A stretch of 43,227 bases of DNA from an uncultured Dialister sp. Its GTDB lineage: Bacteria > Bacillota > Negativicutes > Veillonellales > Dialisteraceae. A program made the translations under genes and the position numbers. The notes below the pieces were generated by a model. It saw only the letters and a list, made by a program, of their open reading frames with translations, ran no database searches and had not been told where the DNA came from. Of the stretch, positions 23,249 through 31,000 are shown piece by piece. The DNA lies in contig CAKPUX010000010.1 in the NCBI GenBank assembly GCA_934193095.1, positions 1-43,227 of the forward strand, written 5' to 3'. Every line of letters starts with the position of its first letter. The first letter of the stretch is position 1.

Positions 23249-23435
23249 GGTTTTGGTAGCTGGTGACTAGGGACTGGTGACTGGTGACTGGTGACTGGTG
23301 ACTAGGGACTGGTGACTGAGAGACTAGGAGACTGAGAGATGTCAGAGGTCAGAGGTCAAATGTTAGAAATCTGAAGTCTGAAATCTGAAGTCTGATGTCT
23401 GACATCTGAAGTCTCTTAGTCTAAAGTCTCCATCT
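23249..23435. repeat. tandem heptamer array, two unit types
   Basis: Beginning nine bases after the C26 stop, units of GACTGGT and GACTAGG repeat about ten times (23258-23320). The array then passes through GAGACTAGGAGACTGAGAG into a second set of TCTGAAG/TCTGAAA units of 7-8 bases (23365-23430). The array ends just before the TTGACA of the next promoter. Confidence 0.8.
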
Positions 23436-23438
23436 CCG

Positions 23439-23466
23439 TTGACAAATGGGAGACACAGATTATAAT
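23439..23466 (+). promoter_or_regulatory. promoter of the ECF S component gene
   Basis: Perfect TTGACA (23439-23444) and perfect TATAAT (23461-23466), 16 bases apart. Confidence 0.8.
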
Positions 23467-23470
23467 AACT

Positions 23471-23555
23471 ACAGGTGCAGAAACGCACTGCCTTTTAGCT
23501 GGCATCGCTTGCGCGGGCTGGACTGCAGAGCGCGTTCGCGCCTGTATTTTATTTG
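23471..23555 (+). promoter_or_regulatory. structured 5' leader, candidate riboswitch
   Basis: ACAGGTGC near the transcript start can pair with GCGCCTGT (one G-U), enclosing about 65 bases that hold GTGC-AGAAAC-GCAC and further GC-rich arms. The 3' strand of this outer stem can instead form GCGC-GTTC-GCGC. The T-rich ATTTTATTT follows. Two exclusive structures before a vitamin-type transporter suggest ligand control. I looked for TPP, THF, preQ1, FMN and cobalamin signatures and found none. Confidence 0.5.
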
Positions 23556-23595
23556 CGTCTTATATCTCACAGAGAACAAGAACGGAGGAACAGGT

Positions 23596-24213
23596 ATGGA
23601 ACAAAACAATCCCCATCAGAATCAGACTTTTATGAGTATTCGCGAGCTGACGATTTCCGGGCTGCTCGCAGGGATCACGATCTTTCTCGGACTGACAGGC
23701 TATGGATTCATCCCGCTCGTCGTGATGAATGCGACGATCCTGCACATCCCGACCATCATCGGGACGGTCGTCGCAGGGCCGAAGGTCGGCATTCTGGTCG
23801 GTTTCCTTTTCGGGCTCTTTTCTTTCATTCAGACGTTGCGTGCGCCGAGCCTGATGATGCAGTTCGCACTGCAGTACAGTGTCATCGCTGATGCGTTCAT
23901 CTGTATCGTGCCGCGGATCTGCATCCCGATCGTGGTGTGGCTTCTTTATAAGTACATTCCGGGAAATGCGCATCTGCGTGCCGGCATCTCAGCGGTGGGC
24001 GGTGCGATCACGAATACGGTGCTCTTCCTGGGCTCCTTCTTTCTGCTGGTCGGCGCACCGTATGCCGCAGCGAAGGGGATCTCTGTCGAAGCGGTCGGTC
24101 TGATGATCATGGGGATCGTCACTGCAAATGGTATCCCGGAAGCTCTCATCTCCGGCGTCATCGTGGTGCCGATCGTCATGGCACTCAAAAAAGCAGGATG
24201 GAAAATGAAATAG
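23596..24213 (+). CDS. ECF transporter S component (PanT/HmpT-like)
   Basis: The 205-residue membrane protein is a substrate-binding S component of an energy-coupling factor vitamin transporter. GYGFIPLVVMNATILHIPTIIG and GPKVGILVGFLFGLFSFIQ are typical of the COG4684 group that includes pantothenate (PanT) and hydroxymethylpyrimidine (HmpT) components. Six hydrophobic segments are visible. The ATG at 23596 follows GGAGG (23584-23588); upstream in-frame codons lie in the structured leader. The EcfA/A'/T module is not in this window, as expected for group II S components. Pantothenate is my best guess, held with low certainty. Confidence 0.83.
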   Translation: MEQNNPHQNQTFMSIRELTISGLLAGITIFLGLTGYGFIPLVVMNATILHIPTIIGTVVAGPKVGILVGFLFGLFSFIQTLRAPSLMMQFALQYSVIADAFICIVPRICIPIVVWLLYKYIPGNAHLRAGISAVGGAITNTVLFLGSFFLLVGAPYAAAKGISVEAVGLMIMGIVTANGIPEALISGVIVVPIVMALKKAGWKMK

Positions 24214-24223
24214 CAGGCATGCG

Positions 24224-24259
24224 AAAAGCCGGATACGCGTGGAGCGTATCCGGCTTTTG
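24224..24259 (+). terminator. intrinsic terminator after the ECF S component gene
   Basis: AAAAGCCGGATACGC pairs perfectly with GCGTATCCGGCTTTT around a 5-base loop. Confidence 0.9.
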
Positions 24260-24376
24260 AAATGGTTCGGGTTTAGCTCGCGAGGGTGGGCGACCTTTGA
24301 ATGAGAAATTAGAAATGGTGGTGCGGCGCATCATATTTATAAAGCGCCGCGGAGTTTTGATAGCGCTTCGCGCCGT

Positions 24377-24521
24377 CGTCATTTCGAGCGTAGCCGAGAA
24401 ATCTCTATGGCAGAACGCTCATTGCCTGATGTGAAACAGCACCAATACGTCGTTTCTCCTCAGTGCATACGTGCTGATTATTGCAGTGCAGTAAAGACCC
24501 TCGGCTACGCTCGGGATGACG
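24377..24521 (+). repeat. family A repeat, 145-bp copy
   Basis: Ends CGTCATTTCGAGCGTAGC and GCTACGCTCGGGATGACG are inverted repeats. The interior (CAGAACGCTCATTGCCTGAT) matches 27705-27850 and, reversed, 12074-12219 and 39406-39550. A family D hairpin lies just before it (24320-24353). Confidence 0.8.
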
Positions 24522-24579
24522 CTACGGGGAATCCCTAGTCTCCAGTCACTCCCAATCCCTAATCCCTCTAGCTACTAGT

Positions 24580-24656
24580 CCCCAGTCCCCAGTCCCCAGT
24601 CCCCAGTCCCCAGTCCCCAGTCACTAGTCACTAGTCACTAGTCACTAGTCACTAGT
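24580..24656. repeat. tandem heptamer array: six CCCCAGT then five CACTAGT
   Basis: Six exact CCCCAGT units (24580-24621) are followed without a break by five exact CACTAGT units (24622-24656). The array ends nine bases from the stop codon of the minus-strand gene. It has no spacers, so it is not a CRISPR. Confidence 0.95.
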
Positions 24657-24665
24657 CACCAAAAA

Positions 24666-25619
24666 CTACGCTTCTTCCTTCCCACGCAGTCTTTCATCGC
24701 AGAGAGCGATGAGGTCTTTGGCATCTACGTTTGCTTCTTTGCAGAGAGCGCCGATCGTGGTTTTCATATCCTGCGGCATGGCGATGGATTTCTTCTGGAA
24801 GACGGGAAGGAGCTGCGGGTAAAGGGTGAGGATGGTCTCCATCGGTGTCTCTTCGGTGAGGAGAGGCTTCTTGTATTTATCCGCGATGAATTCGTTCATC
24901 TCGCCGATGATCTCAAAGACGTCGATGCCGTGGCCCTGGGCAGCCTGCCAGAGGTTTTCATCATAGGAGACGAAGCAGCCGACGCAGGACATGCCGTATT
25001 CCATGAGGAAGGGTCCCATTTCCGGGTATACTTCGATGATCTGCATGATGTTGTTTTCCGGACGTACGAAGTCGCCTTCCTTGAGCGGCGGTACGTCGGG
25101 GGCGCCCCAGGAAGAGCCGTAGTAGTCATTTCCGGCATCATTTCCCGCTGTGGTGTTTCCGAGGACGGTATCGCGGAAGGCTTCGTAGCCCATGGCATCG
25201 ATGAATTCTTCCAGAGACTGGTAGGACTCATGTTCCAGATAGTAGGTGCAGGCTTTCACCATGATGGAGAGGGCATCGGCAGGGAACTGTGCAAAGGCGA
25301 AGAAGGTCTTCTTGCCGGTGTAGATGTCCCAGCCGTCCGACATGCCGACCGCACGGATCGGGAGTGGGGAGACGATGGTGGCGGTCAGGATGCATGCCGG
25401 CCAGGTGCCGAAGGCGAGGAGACCGAGCTCCTTCAGCGCACCTTCTACGTCATCCTTGGAAAGCCCGGAGATGATCGGGCGGGCTTTCGGATCGAGGATG
25501 TAGGTGCCGTCAAATTTCTCGGAGACGCTCTTCATGCTCTTTTTCAGTTCGGCGCGGCCGTCCTGAATATCCGGGATGAAATCGATTTCAATGGAAAAGG
25601 TCAAGTTATCTGCTGTCAT
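24666..25619 (-). CDS. DUF1858 (redox-disulfide) protein with an unknown N-terminal domain
   Basis: The 317-residue cytoplasmic protein has three parts. Residues 1-180 are an unrecognised domain with no signal peptide. Residues 187-245 match the DUF1858 domain found with hybrid cluster proteins, with the CxxC pair C212/C215 in GMSCVGC and the QAAQGHGID segment. Residues 258-310 look like a second DUF1858 copy that has lost the cysteine pair. A redox or metal-cluster role is likely by analogy but not shown. The start at 25619 follows AAAGGAG on the minus strand (25629-25635). A promoter is seen at 25722-25750. Confidence 0.75.
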   Translation of the reverse strand: MTADNLTFSIEIDFIPDIQDGRAELKKSMKSVSEKFDGTYILDPKARPIISGLSKDDVEGALKELGLLAFGTWPACILTATIVSPLPIRAVGMSDGWDIYTGKKTFFAFAQFPADALSIMVKACTYYLEHESYQSLEEFIDAMGYEAFRDTVLGNTTAGNDAGNDYYGSSWGAPDVPPLKEGDFVRPENNIMQIIEVYPEMGPFLMEYGMSCVGCFVSYDENLWQAAQGHGIDVFEIIGEMNEFIADKYKKPLLTEETPMETILTLYPQLLPVFQKKSIAMPQDMKTTIGALCKEANVDAKDLIALCDERLRGKEEA

Positions 25620-25721
25620 GTAAACAAACTCCTTTCAAAGAGCAAAAAATTTCTATACATTGAGATGCTACGCTGGTGACAGGCTCGCAAACATACATAT
25701 TCGGTGCTTTCACAATGTCCT

Positions 25722-25750
25722 ATTATAGCATAGAAGGAAATCGATGGGAA
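25722..25750 (-). promoter_or_regulatory. promoter of the DUF1858 gene
   Basis: On the minus strand, TTCCCA (25745-25750) and an extended -10 TGCTATAAT (TATAAT at 25722-25727) are 17 bases apart. The leader is about 95 bases long. Confidence 0.6.
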
Positions 25751-25794
25751 AGATGTTTTATTGGCGAGAAAGTTTTGGTACAATGGGGGAAGCG

Positions 25795-26160
25795 GTGACT
25801 GGTGACTGGTGGCTGGTGACTAGTGACTGGGAGACATCAGACTCCCGTATCGTCATTTCGAGCGAAGCGAGAAATCTTTGTCATCCGCGGTCAGACGGTC
25901 GATGTTTGGAAATCCGAAACGGGAAACCTGCTATGCAAGAAACCTTCGGGCATCGCCACCATCTATACTCCGCGGCGCTTAGATCCTTCGACTCAGTTCT
26001 CATATTCCAGATTAGCCATTTTCTAACATACGACGCTTTTCTCCGCTCAGGATGACGAAAAGCGCCGCACCACCATTTCTCATTTCTAATTTCGCATTCA
26101 AGCGAAGCTTTCAAACGCAATCAAAGGACGGCACGTCCCATAAGCTAACCCTGAACCATT
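25795..26160. repeat. repeat-filled gap before surE
   Basis: Heptamers (25795-25835), one family A end (CGTCATTTCGAGCG from 25853), a family D hairpin carrying the nested element, and the H block (AATCAAAGGACGGCACG, 26120-26155) fill this stretch. No gene is visible. Confidence 0.7.
25980..26060 (-). mobile_element. second copy of the 82-bp element nested in a family D hairpin
   Basis: The arms CGCGGCGCT (25971-25979) and AGCGCCGC (26061-26068) enclose the reverse complement of the insert at 13415-13496, with near-identical sequence (TAGATCCTTCGACTCAG and CTCCGCTCAGGATGACG ends). Confidence 0.7.
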
Positions 26161-26199
26161 TCACCATATATACTCGCAAAACACTAAGGAGACAATCAC

Positions 26200-26970
26200 A
26201 TGCATATTTTTTTGACGAACGATGATGGATATGAAGCGCCGGGCATTGTTGCCATGGCAAAGAAGCTGGCGACGCTCGGGCGCGTGACGGTGATCGCGCC
26301 GGATAAGGGACGGAGCTCCTGCTCCTCTTCCCTGTCGCTGCAGACATACCTGCGTCTGTGGTACAAGGAAAGCTATGGGGAGAACATCACTGTACTCGCC
26401 TGCAGCGGGACGACGGCGGACTGCGCGAAGCTCGCGCTCTGCCGCTGGCTTCGGGATGACATGCCTGACCTCATCGTCTCGGGCATCAATAACGGCTACA
26501 ACACGGGGAGCGACTGCATTTACAGCGGGACAGTCGGCGGCGCGCTCGAAGGCATCTTTGCCGGGATACCGTCTATCGCGCTCTCGGCAGAGACCACAAA
26601 GGAAGCGGACTTTCTGGAAAAGGCATCAGACTTTGCCTTGGATATCGTGAAGCGATATTTTATCGAAAAGAAATATCGCGGCATTCTGAATCTCAATATG
26701 CCAAAGCCTGCTGAACATCTCTCTTTCGCGCAGCTCAAGGTGAAACGCCTCGGCCTGCAGCACTATGACAATGCGATCCAGGAAATGAGAGATCCGTCCG
26801 GTCATCTGGGCTTCTGGCTCTCCGGCAAGGCGCTCTCCTGCGAAGATCCGGAGACGGATGTATACTGGGCGCATCGCGGCTATCCGACCCTGACGCCGAT
26901 CACTTGGGATCAGACGGAAGCAGGAAGGCTGGATGGGGTCAGAAAGATCACGGATGAGGCAGGGCAGTAA
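26200..26970 (+). CDS. surE: 5'/3'-nucleotidase SurE
   Basis: SurE is a metal-dependent nucleotidase that hydrolyses nucleoside monophosphates. The 256-residue product begins MHIFLTNDDGYEAPGI with the metal-binding NDD at residues 7-9. VIAPDKGRSSCSSSLSL matches the APxxxxSG(x)S region, and SGINNGYNTGSDCIYSGTVGGALEG contains the catalytic-site loop. The family length is about 250 residues. The ATG follows AAGGAG near 26187. It is monocistronic, ending at the terminator at 27055. Confidence 0.96.
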   Translation: MHIFLTNDDGYEAPGIVAMAKKLATLGRVTVIAPDKGRSSCSSSLSLQTYLRLWYKESYGENITVLACSGTTADCAKLALCRWLRDDMPDLIVSGINNGYNTGSDCIYSGTVGGALEGIFAGIPSIALSAETTKEADFLEKASDFALDIVKRYFIEKKYRGILNLNMPKPAEHLSFAQLKVKRLGLQHYDNAIQEMRDPSGHLGFWLSGKALSCEDPETDVYWAHRGYPTLTPITWDQTEAGRLDGVRKITDEAGQ

Positions 26971-27054
26971 GCCAAGAATATGAAAGGCGTGGCGGAGAAG
27001 GGGGCGGATACCCGTTTGACAGTGAGCCGGCATGTGTGCCCGCAGTCTCTTTAA

Positions 27055-27104
27055 GGGAACGCGGATCCCCTTTGATGATGAGAGGATCCGTGTTTCCTTT
27101 TTTT
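27055..27104 (+). terminator. intrinsic terminator between surE and csoR
   Basis: GGGAACGCGGATCC pairs with GGATCCGTGTTTCC (one mismatch) around a 14-base loop, followed by seven Ts. Confidence 0.8.
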
Positions 27105-27106
27105 AA

Positions 27107-27136
27107 TTGACAGAACACCCCAGGGGGGTGTAGTCT
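27107..27136 (+). promoter_or_regulatory. csoR promoter with CsoR-type operator between -35 and -10
   Basis: TTGACA (27107-27112) and a weak TAGTCT (27131-27136) flank the perfect palindrome ACACCCC-AGG-GGGGTGT (27115-27131). GC-rich CCCC/GGGG dyads inside the promoter spacer are the hallmark of CsoR operators, so copper-relieved autorepression is expected. Confidence 0.8.
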
Positions 27137-27250
27137 ATGGATAGCTGGGGAGCAGAGATCGGGGATCGGAAATGGATCTATGGAGTCCTGCTGGACCGGA
27201 TGGTTTATTTTTATAGGATCTGCACCACTGATTTCGAAAGGACATCTGTC

Positions 27251-27565
27251 ATGACTGAAAAAATAACGACCACATCCTGCGAGTGCTGCCGTCATACGGA
27301 GCGGACGGAGCGGGAAAGAAAACGGCTGATGACGCGGCTCAAGACCATGGAGGGACAGATCCGCGGGATCGAGAGGCTGGTAGAGAATGATGCCTACTGT
27401 CCCGACATCGTGATGCAGGTCTCTGCTGTGTCAAATGCGCTGAACAGCTTCAACAAGCTCCTTCTTGCGGCCCATATCCGCGGCTGCGTCGCCGAAGATA
27501 TTCGTGAAGGCAAGGAGGATAAAGTCGATGAGCTCTGCGCGATGTTGGAGAAGCTGATGAAATAA
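27251..27565 (+). CDS. csoR: copper-sensing repressor CsoR (DUF156 family)
   Basis: The 104-residue all-helical protein is a metal-sensitive repressor. The copper ligands C50, H75 and C79 (in NDAYCPD and AAHIRGC) have exactly the spacing of the C36-H61-C65 site of M. tuberculosis CsoR. The N-terminal SCECC (residues 9-13) adds extra cysteines that are not part of the classic site. The ATG at 27251 follows AAAGGA at 27237-27242; the open frame from 27137 overlaps the promoter and is not coding. Its operator lies at 27115-27131 and copA is the next gene, 422 bases on. Confidence 0.92.
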   Translation: MTEKITTTSCECCRHTERTERERKRLMTRLKTMEGQIRGIERLVENDAYCPDIVMQVSAVSNALNSFNKLLLAAHIRGCVAEDIREGKEDKVDELCAMLEKLMK

Positions 27566-27970
27566 AAGGTGCATGGTTAGCCCATGGGCGTGCCGTCCTT
27601 TGATTGCGTGTGAAAGCTCTACTCGCCAGTTAGGAGTGGGGAGTGGTGGTGCGGCGCATAAAAATCAGAAGCGCCGCGGAGTTTTGATAGCGCTTCGCGC
27701 GCATCGTCATTTCGAGCGTAGTCGAGAAATCTTTATTGCAGAACACTCATCGCCTGATGTGAGGCAGCACCAGGACATCATTTTCCCTCGGCGCATACAC
27801 ACTGATTCCCGCAGTGCGGTAAAGATCCCTCGGCTACGCTCGGGATGACGATGCCGGAGAATCCCAGTCACTCCTAATCCCCAATCCCTAATCCCTAGCC
27901 ACTCATCCCTCATCCCTGTTTTCGAACTTCAAGGTTCAGGGGTAGTCCCTGGGGCGAATCCTGCATCCAT
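27566..27970. repeat. repeat-filled gap between csoR and copA
   Basis: The H block in reverse (27570-27615), a family D hairpin (27645-27680), a family A copy (27705-27850) and heptamers CAATCCC/TAATCCC (27866-27918) fill this 420-base gap. I see no terminator and no second clear CsoR dyad, so copA may be read from the csoR promoter or from one I cannot see. Confidence 0.65.
27705..27850 (+). repeat. family A repeat, 146-bp copy
   Basis: Ends CGTCATTTCGAGCGTAG and GCTACGCTCGGGATGACG; interior as in the copy at 24377. Confidence 0.8.
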
Positions 27971-27987
27971 TTTCTCGGAGGTGAATT

Positions 27988-30777
27988 TTGCATACGATAA
28001 ATAACAAAACCCATTTCATCGTCACCGGCATGACGTGTGCGGCGTGTCAGGGTCATGTGGAGCGGGCGGTGAAAAAAGTGCCCGGCGTTTCCAAGGTCTC
28101 CGTGGCTCTTTTGACGAATTCAATGATCGTCGAGGGGACGGCCGGAGAGGACGACGTGGTGCGTGCGGTGGAGAAGGCAGGCTATGGAGCTTCGCCCATG
28201 GGAGATACGAGGGCGGAAGGCGGTCCGCTGATCTCTGCCGAAGAGGAGGCACTGAAGGATCGCGAGACGCCGCGGCTGATGAAGCGCCTCATCTGGTCCG
28301 TCCTTTTTCTGGTGCTTCTCATGTACATCACGATGGGGCATAATATGCTTTCCTGGCCGGTGCCGGCATTTCTGGATCACAACCATCTGGGACTGGCGCT
28401 TTCGCAGATGCTGCTCGCGCTCTTTGTGCTGGGGATCAATCGTGACTTTTTCATTTCCGGTATCCGCTCGCTTTCGCAGGGCGCGCCGAATATGGATGTG
28501 CTGGTCGCGATGGGATCGGGGATCTCCTTCCTCTGGTCACTCTACATCTTCTACCGAATGACATGGCTCATCACAAATGGTGTGTCGAACATGAATATCA
28601 TGCCGCTCTACCATGATCAGCTCTATTTCGAGTCTGCTGCGATGATCCCCGCACTCATCACTGTGGGCAAGCTTCTGGAGGCTCTCTCAAAGGGGCGCAC
28701 AACGGATGCGCTGAAGTCGCTCATGAGGATGGCGCCGAAGGAGGCGCTGCTCCTCCGAAACGGAGAGGAGATCCGTCTCCCGGTGAGCGAGGTCAGAGTA
28801 GGGGACATCTTTCTGGTGAAGCCTGGCGAAGCGGTCCCTGTCGATGGAGAGATTCTGTCGGGGACGGCAGCGCTTGATGAGGCGGCGCTGACGGGCGAGT
28901 CGGTGCCGGTCGACAAGGGGATCGGCGATGCCGTGCGTGCGGCCTCGATCAATACGAATGGATACATCCAGGCGAAAGCGACGCGCGTGGGGGAGGATAC
29001 GTCCTTTGCGCAGATCATCCGCATGGTGAGTGAGGCGGCTGCGACGAAAGCACCGATCGCCCGTATGGCAGACAAAGTCTCCGCCGTTTTTGTGCCTACG
29101 GTCATTGGCATCGCTGCCCTCGTCTTCGCGGTGCATCTGATACTGGGAAGCAGCGTACAGGAGGCCCTGACCTATGCCATCACCGTCCTCGTGATCTCCT
29201 GCCCCTGTGCGCTGGGACTTGCCACGCCGGTCGCGATCATGGTAGGAAATGGTCTGGGCGCGAAGAATGGCATCCTTTTCAAGACGAGTGAAGCGATGGA
29301 AATGACGGGTCGTATAGAGATCGCAGCGCTCGATAAGACAGGGACGCTCACCGAGGGTGCCCCCCGCGTGACAGACATCGTACCCAAGGACGGTGTTTCG
29401 GAGGAGGAGCTTCTTCAGGCAGCATATGCGCTGGAACGGAGATCGGAGCATCCGCTCGCACGCGCCATCGCCGATCTTGCGGAAGAGAGAGGGATCAAAG
29501 CAGAAGAGATCACGGATCTTCTCATCCTTCCGGGAAAGGGTCTCACAGGCAAGCAGCAGGGGAAAACGCTCTTTGGTGGTTCCCTTGACTACATCACGTC
29601 TCTTACAGATACTACTTCTCTTCGCGCTCGTGCGGACGCACTCTCCGAAGAAGGAAAGACACCGCTTCTTTTTGTGAAGGACGGTATGCTTCTCGGTCTC
29701 ATCGCTGTCGCAGATGTTCTCCGGAAGGATTCGGCCAAGGCCGTGCAGGAGTTGCATGCGATGGGCATCGAGGTCGTCATGCTGACGGGGGACAATGAAA
29801 AGACGGCTCGTGCCATCGGAGAGGCAGCCGGCGTCGATACCATCCTATCGGGGGTCCTTCCGGAGGGGAAGGAAGCGGCTGTCATGAAGCTGGCAGAGCG
29901 CGGACATGTCCTCATGATCGGCGACGGCATCAATGACGCGCCTGCTCTCACACGTGCCGACGTCGGTATGGCGATCGGACACGGGACTGACGTCGCTATC
30001 GACTCCGCCGATGTGGTACTCATGAATTCGCGTCTGACGGACGCGACGGCAGCCATCCGCCTTTCAAGGAAGACACTGCGAAATATCCACGAGAATCTCT
30101 TCTGGGCTTTCGCCTACAATGCGCTTTTGATCCCCATGGCAGCGGGTCTGTATCCGGGGATCTCCCTAGAGCCCATGTGGGCGGCGGCAGCGATGTCGCT
30201 TTCCAGTCTCAGCGTATGCCTGAATGCACTCCGTCTCGGCCGTGTGTACATCCATGATGCATCTCATGACAAGCCTTTCAGGCATCGCGTGGGCGCCAAG
30301 GAAAAAGAAGTCACTCCCGTGAAGGAGGAAAGCCCCGGCTGCGCCATCATCCATGTCGAGGGCATGATGTGTGAGAACTGCGAAGTGCATGTGAAGAAAG
30401 CATTGGAGACTCTCCCCTCCGTTACCTGTCTGAAAGCCGATGCCAAGACAGGGAAGGCGACCATCCGCTACACACTGCTGCCCCAGGAAGCCGACCTCAG
30501 GAAGGTTCTGGAAGCAGCAGACTATACATATAGATCGATTCAATTTCCAAAGGAGGAAAACGAAATGAAAGAAACAGTCAAAATCGAAGGCATGATGTGC
30601 GGTCACTGCGAAAAGGCGGTGAAGGCAACACTGGAAGCACTGAGCGGCGTGGAAAAGGCAGAAGTCTCTCACGAGAAGGGCACGGCGATCCTGACACTTT
30701 CCAAAGAAATCCCCGACGCAGACATCCGGAAAGCGGTCGAAGATAAGGACTACACCTTCAAGGGGATCGAAAAATAA
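27988..30777 (+). CDS. copA: copper-exporting P-type ATPase CopA with C-terminal CopZ-like extension
   Basis: The 929-residue P1B ATPase pumps Cu(I) out of the cytoplasm. An N-terminal HMA domain has C17-x-x-C20 (GMTCAAC). Membrane segments surround the CPC motif at 405-407, D449 of DKTGT is phosphorylated, and GDGINDAPAL is the hinge motif. After the last helices come two more HMA domains, with C795/C798 (GMMCENC) and C871/C874 (GMMCGHC). C-terminal HMA domains are unusual, and the last one reads like a fused CopZ chaperone. The TTG at 27988 is the start, with GGAGG at 27977-27981. The role fits the csoR gene upstream. Confidence 0.93.
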   Translation: MHTINNKTHFIVTGMTCAACQGHVERAVKKVPGVSKVSVALLTNSMIVEGTAGEDDVVRAVEKAGYGASPMGDTRAEGGPLISAEEEALKDRETPRLMKRLIWSVLFLVLLMYITMGHNMLSWPVPAFLDHNHLGLALSQMLLALFVLGINRDFFISGIRSLSQGAPNMDVLVAMGSGISFLWSLYIFYRMTWLITNGVSNMNIMPLYHDQLYFESAAMIPALITVGKLLEALSKGRTTDALKSLMRMAPKEALLLRNGEEIRLPVSEVRVGDIFLVKPGEAVPVDGEILSGTAALDEAALTGESVPVDKGIGDAVRAASINTNGYIQAKATRVGEDTSFAQIIRMVSEAAATKAPIARMADKVSAVFVPTVIGIAALVFAVHLILGSSVQEALTYAITVLVISCPCALGLATPVAIMVGNGLGAKNGILFKTSEAMEMTGRIEIAALDKTGTLTEGAPRVTDIVPKDGVSEEELLQAAYALERRSEHPLARAIADLAEERGIKAEEITDLLILPGKGLTGKQQGKTLFGGSLDYITSLTDTTSLRARADALSEEGKTPLLFVKDGMLLGLIAVADVLRKDSAKAVQELHAMGIEVVMLTGDNEKTARAIGEAAGVDTILSGVLPEGKEAAVMKLAERGHVLMIGDGINDAPALTRADVGMAIGHGTDVAIDSADVVLMNSRLTDATAAIRLSRKTLRNIHENLFWAFAYNALLIPMAAGLYPGISLEPMWAAAAMSLSSLSVCLNALRLGRVYIHDASHDKPFRHRVGAKEKEVTPVKEESPGCAIIHVEGMMCENCEVHVKKALETLPSVTCLKADAKTGKATIRYTLLPQEADLRKVLEAADYTYRSIQFPKEENEMKETVKIEGMMCGHCEKAVKATLEALSGVEKAEVSHEKGTAILTLSKEIPDADIRKAVEDKDYTFKGIEK
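30565..30777 (+). CDS. CopZ-like copper chaperone, probable internal in-frame start within copA
   Basis: A consensus AAAGGAGG (30549-30556) stands eight bases before an ATG at codon 860 of copA. From there a complete 70-residue HMA protein (MKETVKIEGMMCGHCEK...) runs to the shared stop. The size, start and GMMCGHC motif are those of free CopZ. The preceding segment QFPKEENE looks like a former intergenic region that became coding after loss of a stop codon. I infer that both the fusion and free CopZ are made; this has not been tested. Confidence 0.6.
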   Translation: MKETVKIEGMMCGHCEKAVKATLEALSGVEKAEVSHEKGTAILTLSKEIPDADIRKAVEDKDYTFKGIEK

Positions 30778-30955
30778 CCCGGGACGTGTGCGGCAGAGTG
30801 TGCTCTCCTTTTGCCATAGTCAGGAGGCAGGCGTGAGCATAGCGTGGGGATCCTCATACCTGCCATTTCAGGGGGCTTCTCTCCGGTCGTATGAAAATGC
30901 AGCACTGCGAGCTGACGATGGCCGGATCAGAATTTCACTGACTGCTTACTTGTCA

Positions 30956-30985
30956 TTGACGGCATGTCGATAGGTATGCTACAAT
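30956..30985 (+). promoter_or_regulatory. promoter of tRNA-Leu
   Basis: TTGACG (30956-30961) and an extended -10 TGCTACAAT (TACAAT at 30980-30985), 18 bases apart. The -10 box ends 15 bases before the tRNA. Confidence 0.75.
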
Positions 30986-31000
30986 ACATACTATCGATAT

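Noticed and set aside
24580..24656. Heptamer array considered as a CRISPR
   Set aside because: The units are 7 bp and contiguous with no spacers, and no cas gene is present.
27930..27957. CAGGG-GTAGT-CCCTG as a second CsoR operator before copA
   Set aside because: The arms are only five bases and lack the CCCC/GGGG core; it also overlaps H/G-type repeat sequence.
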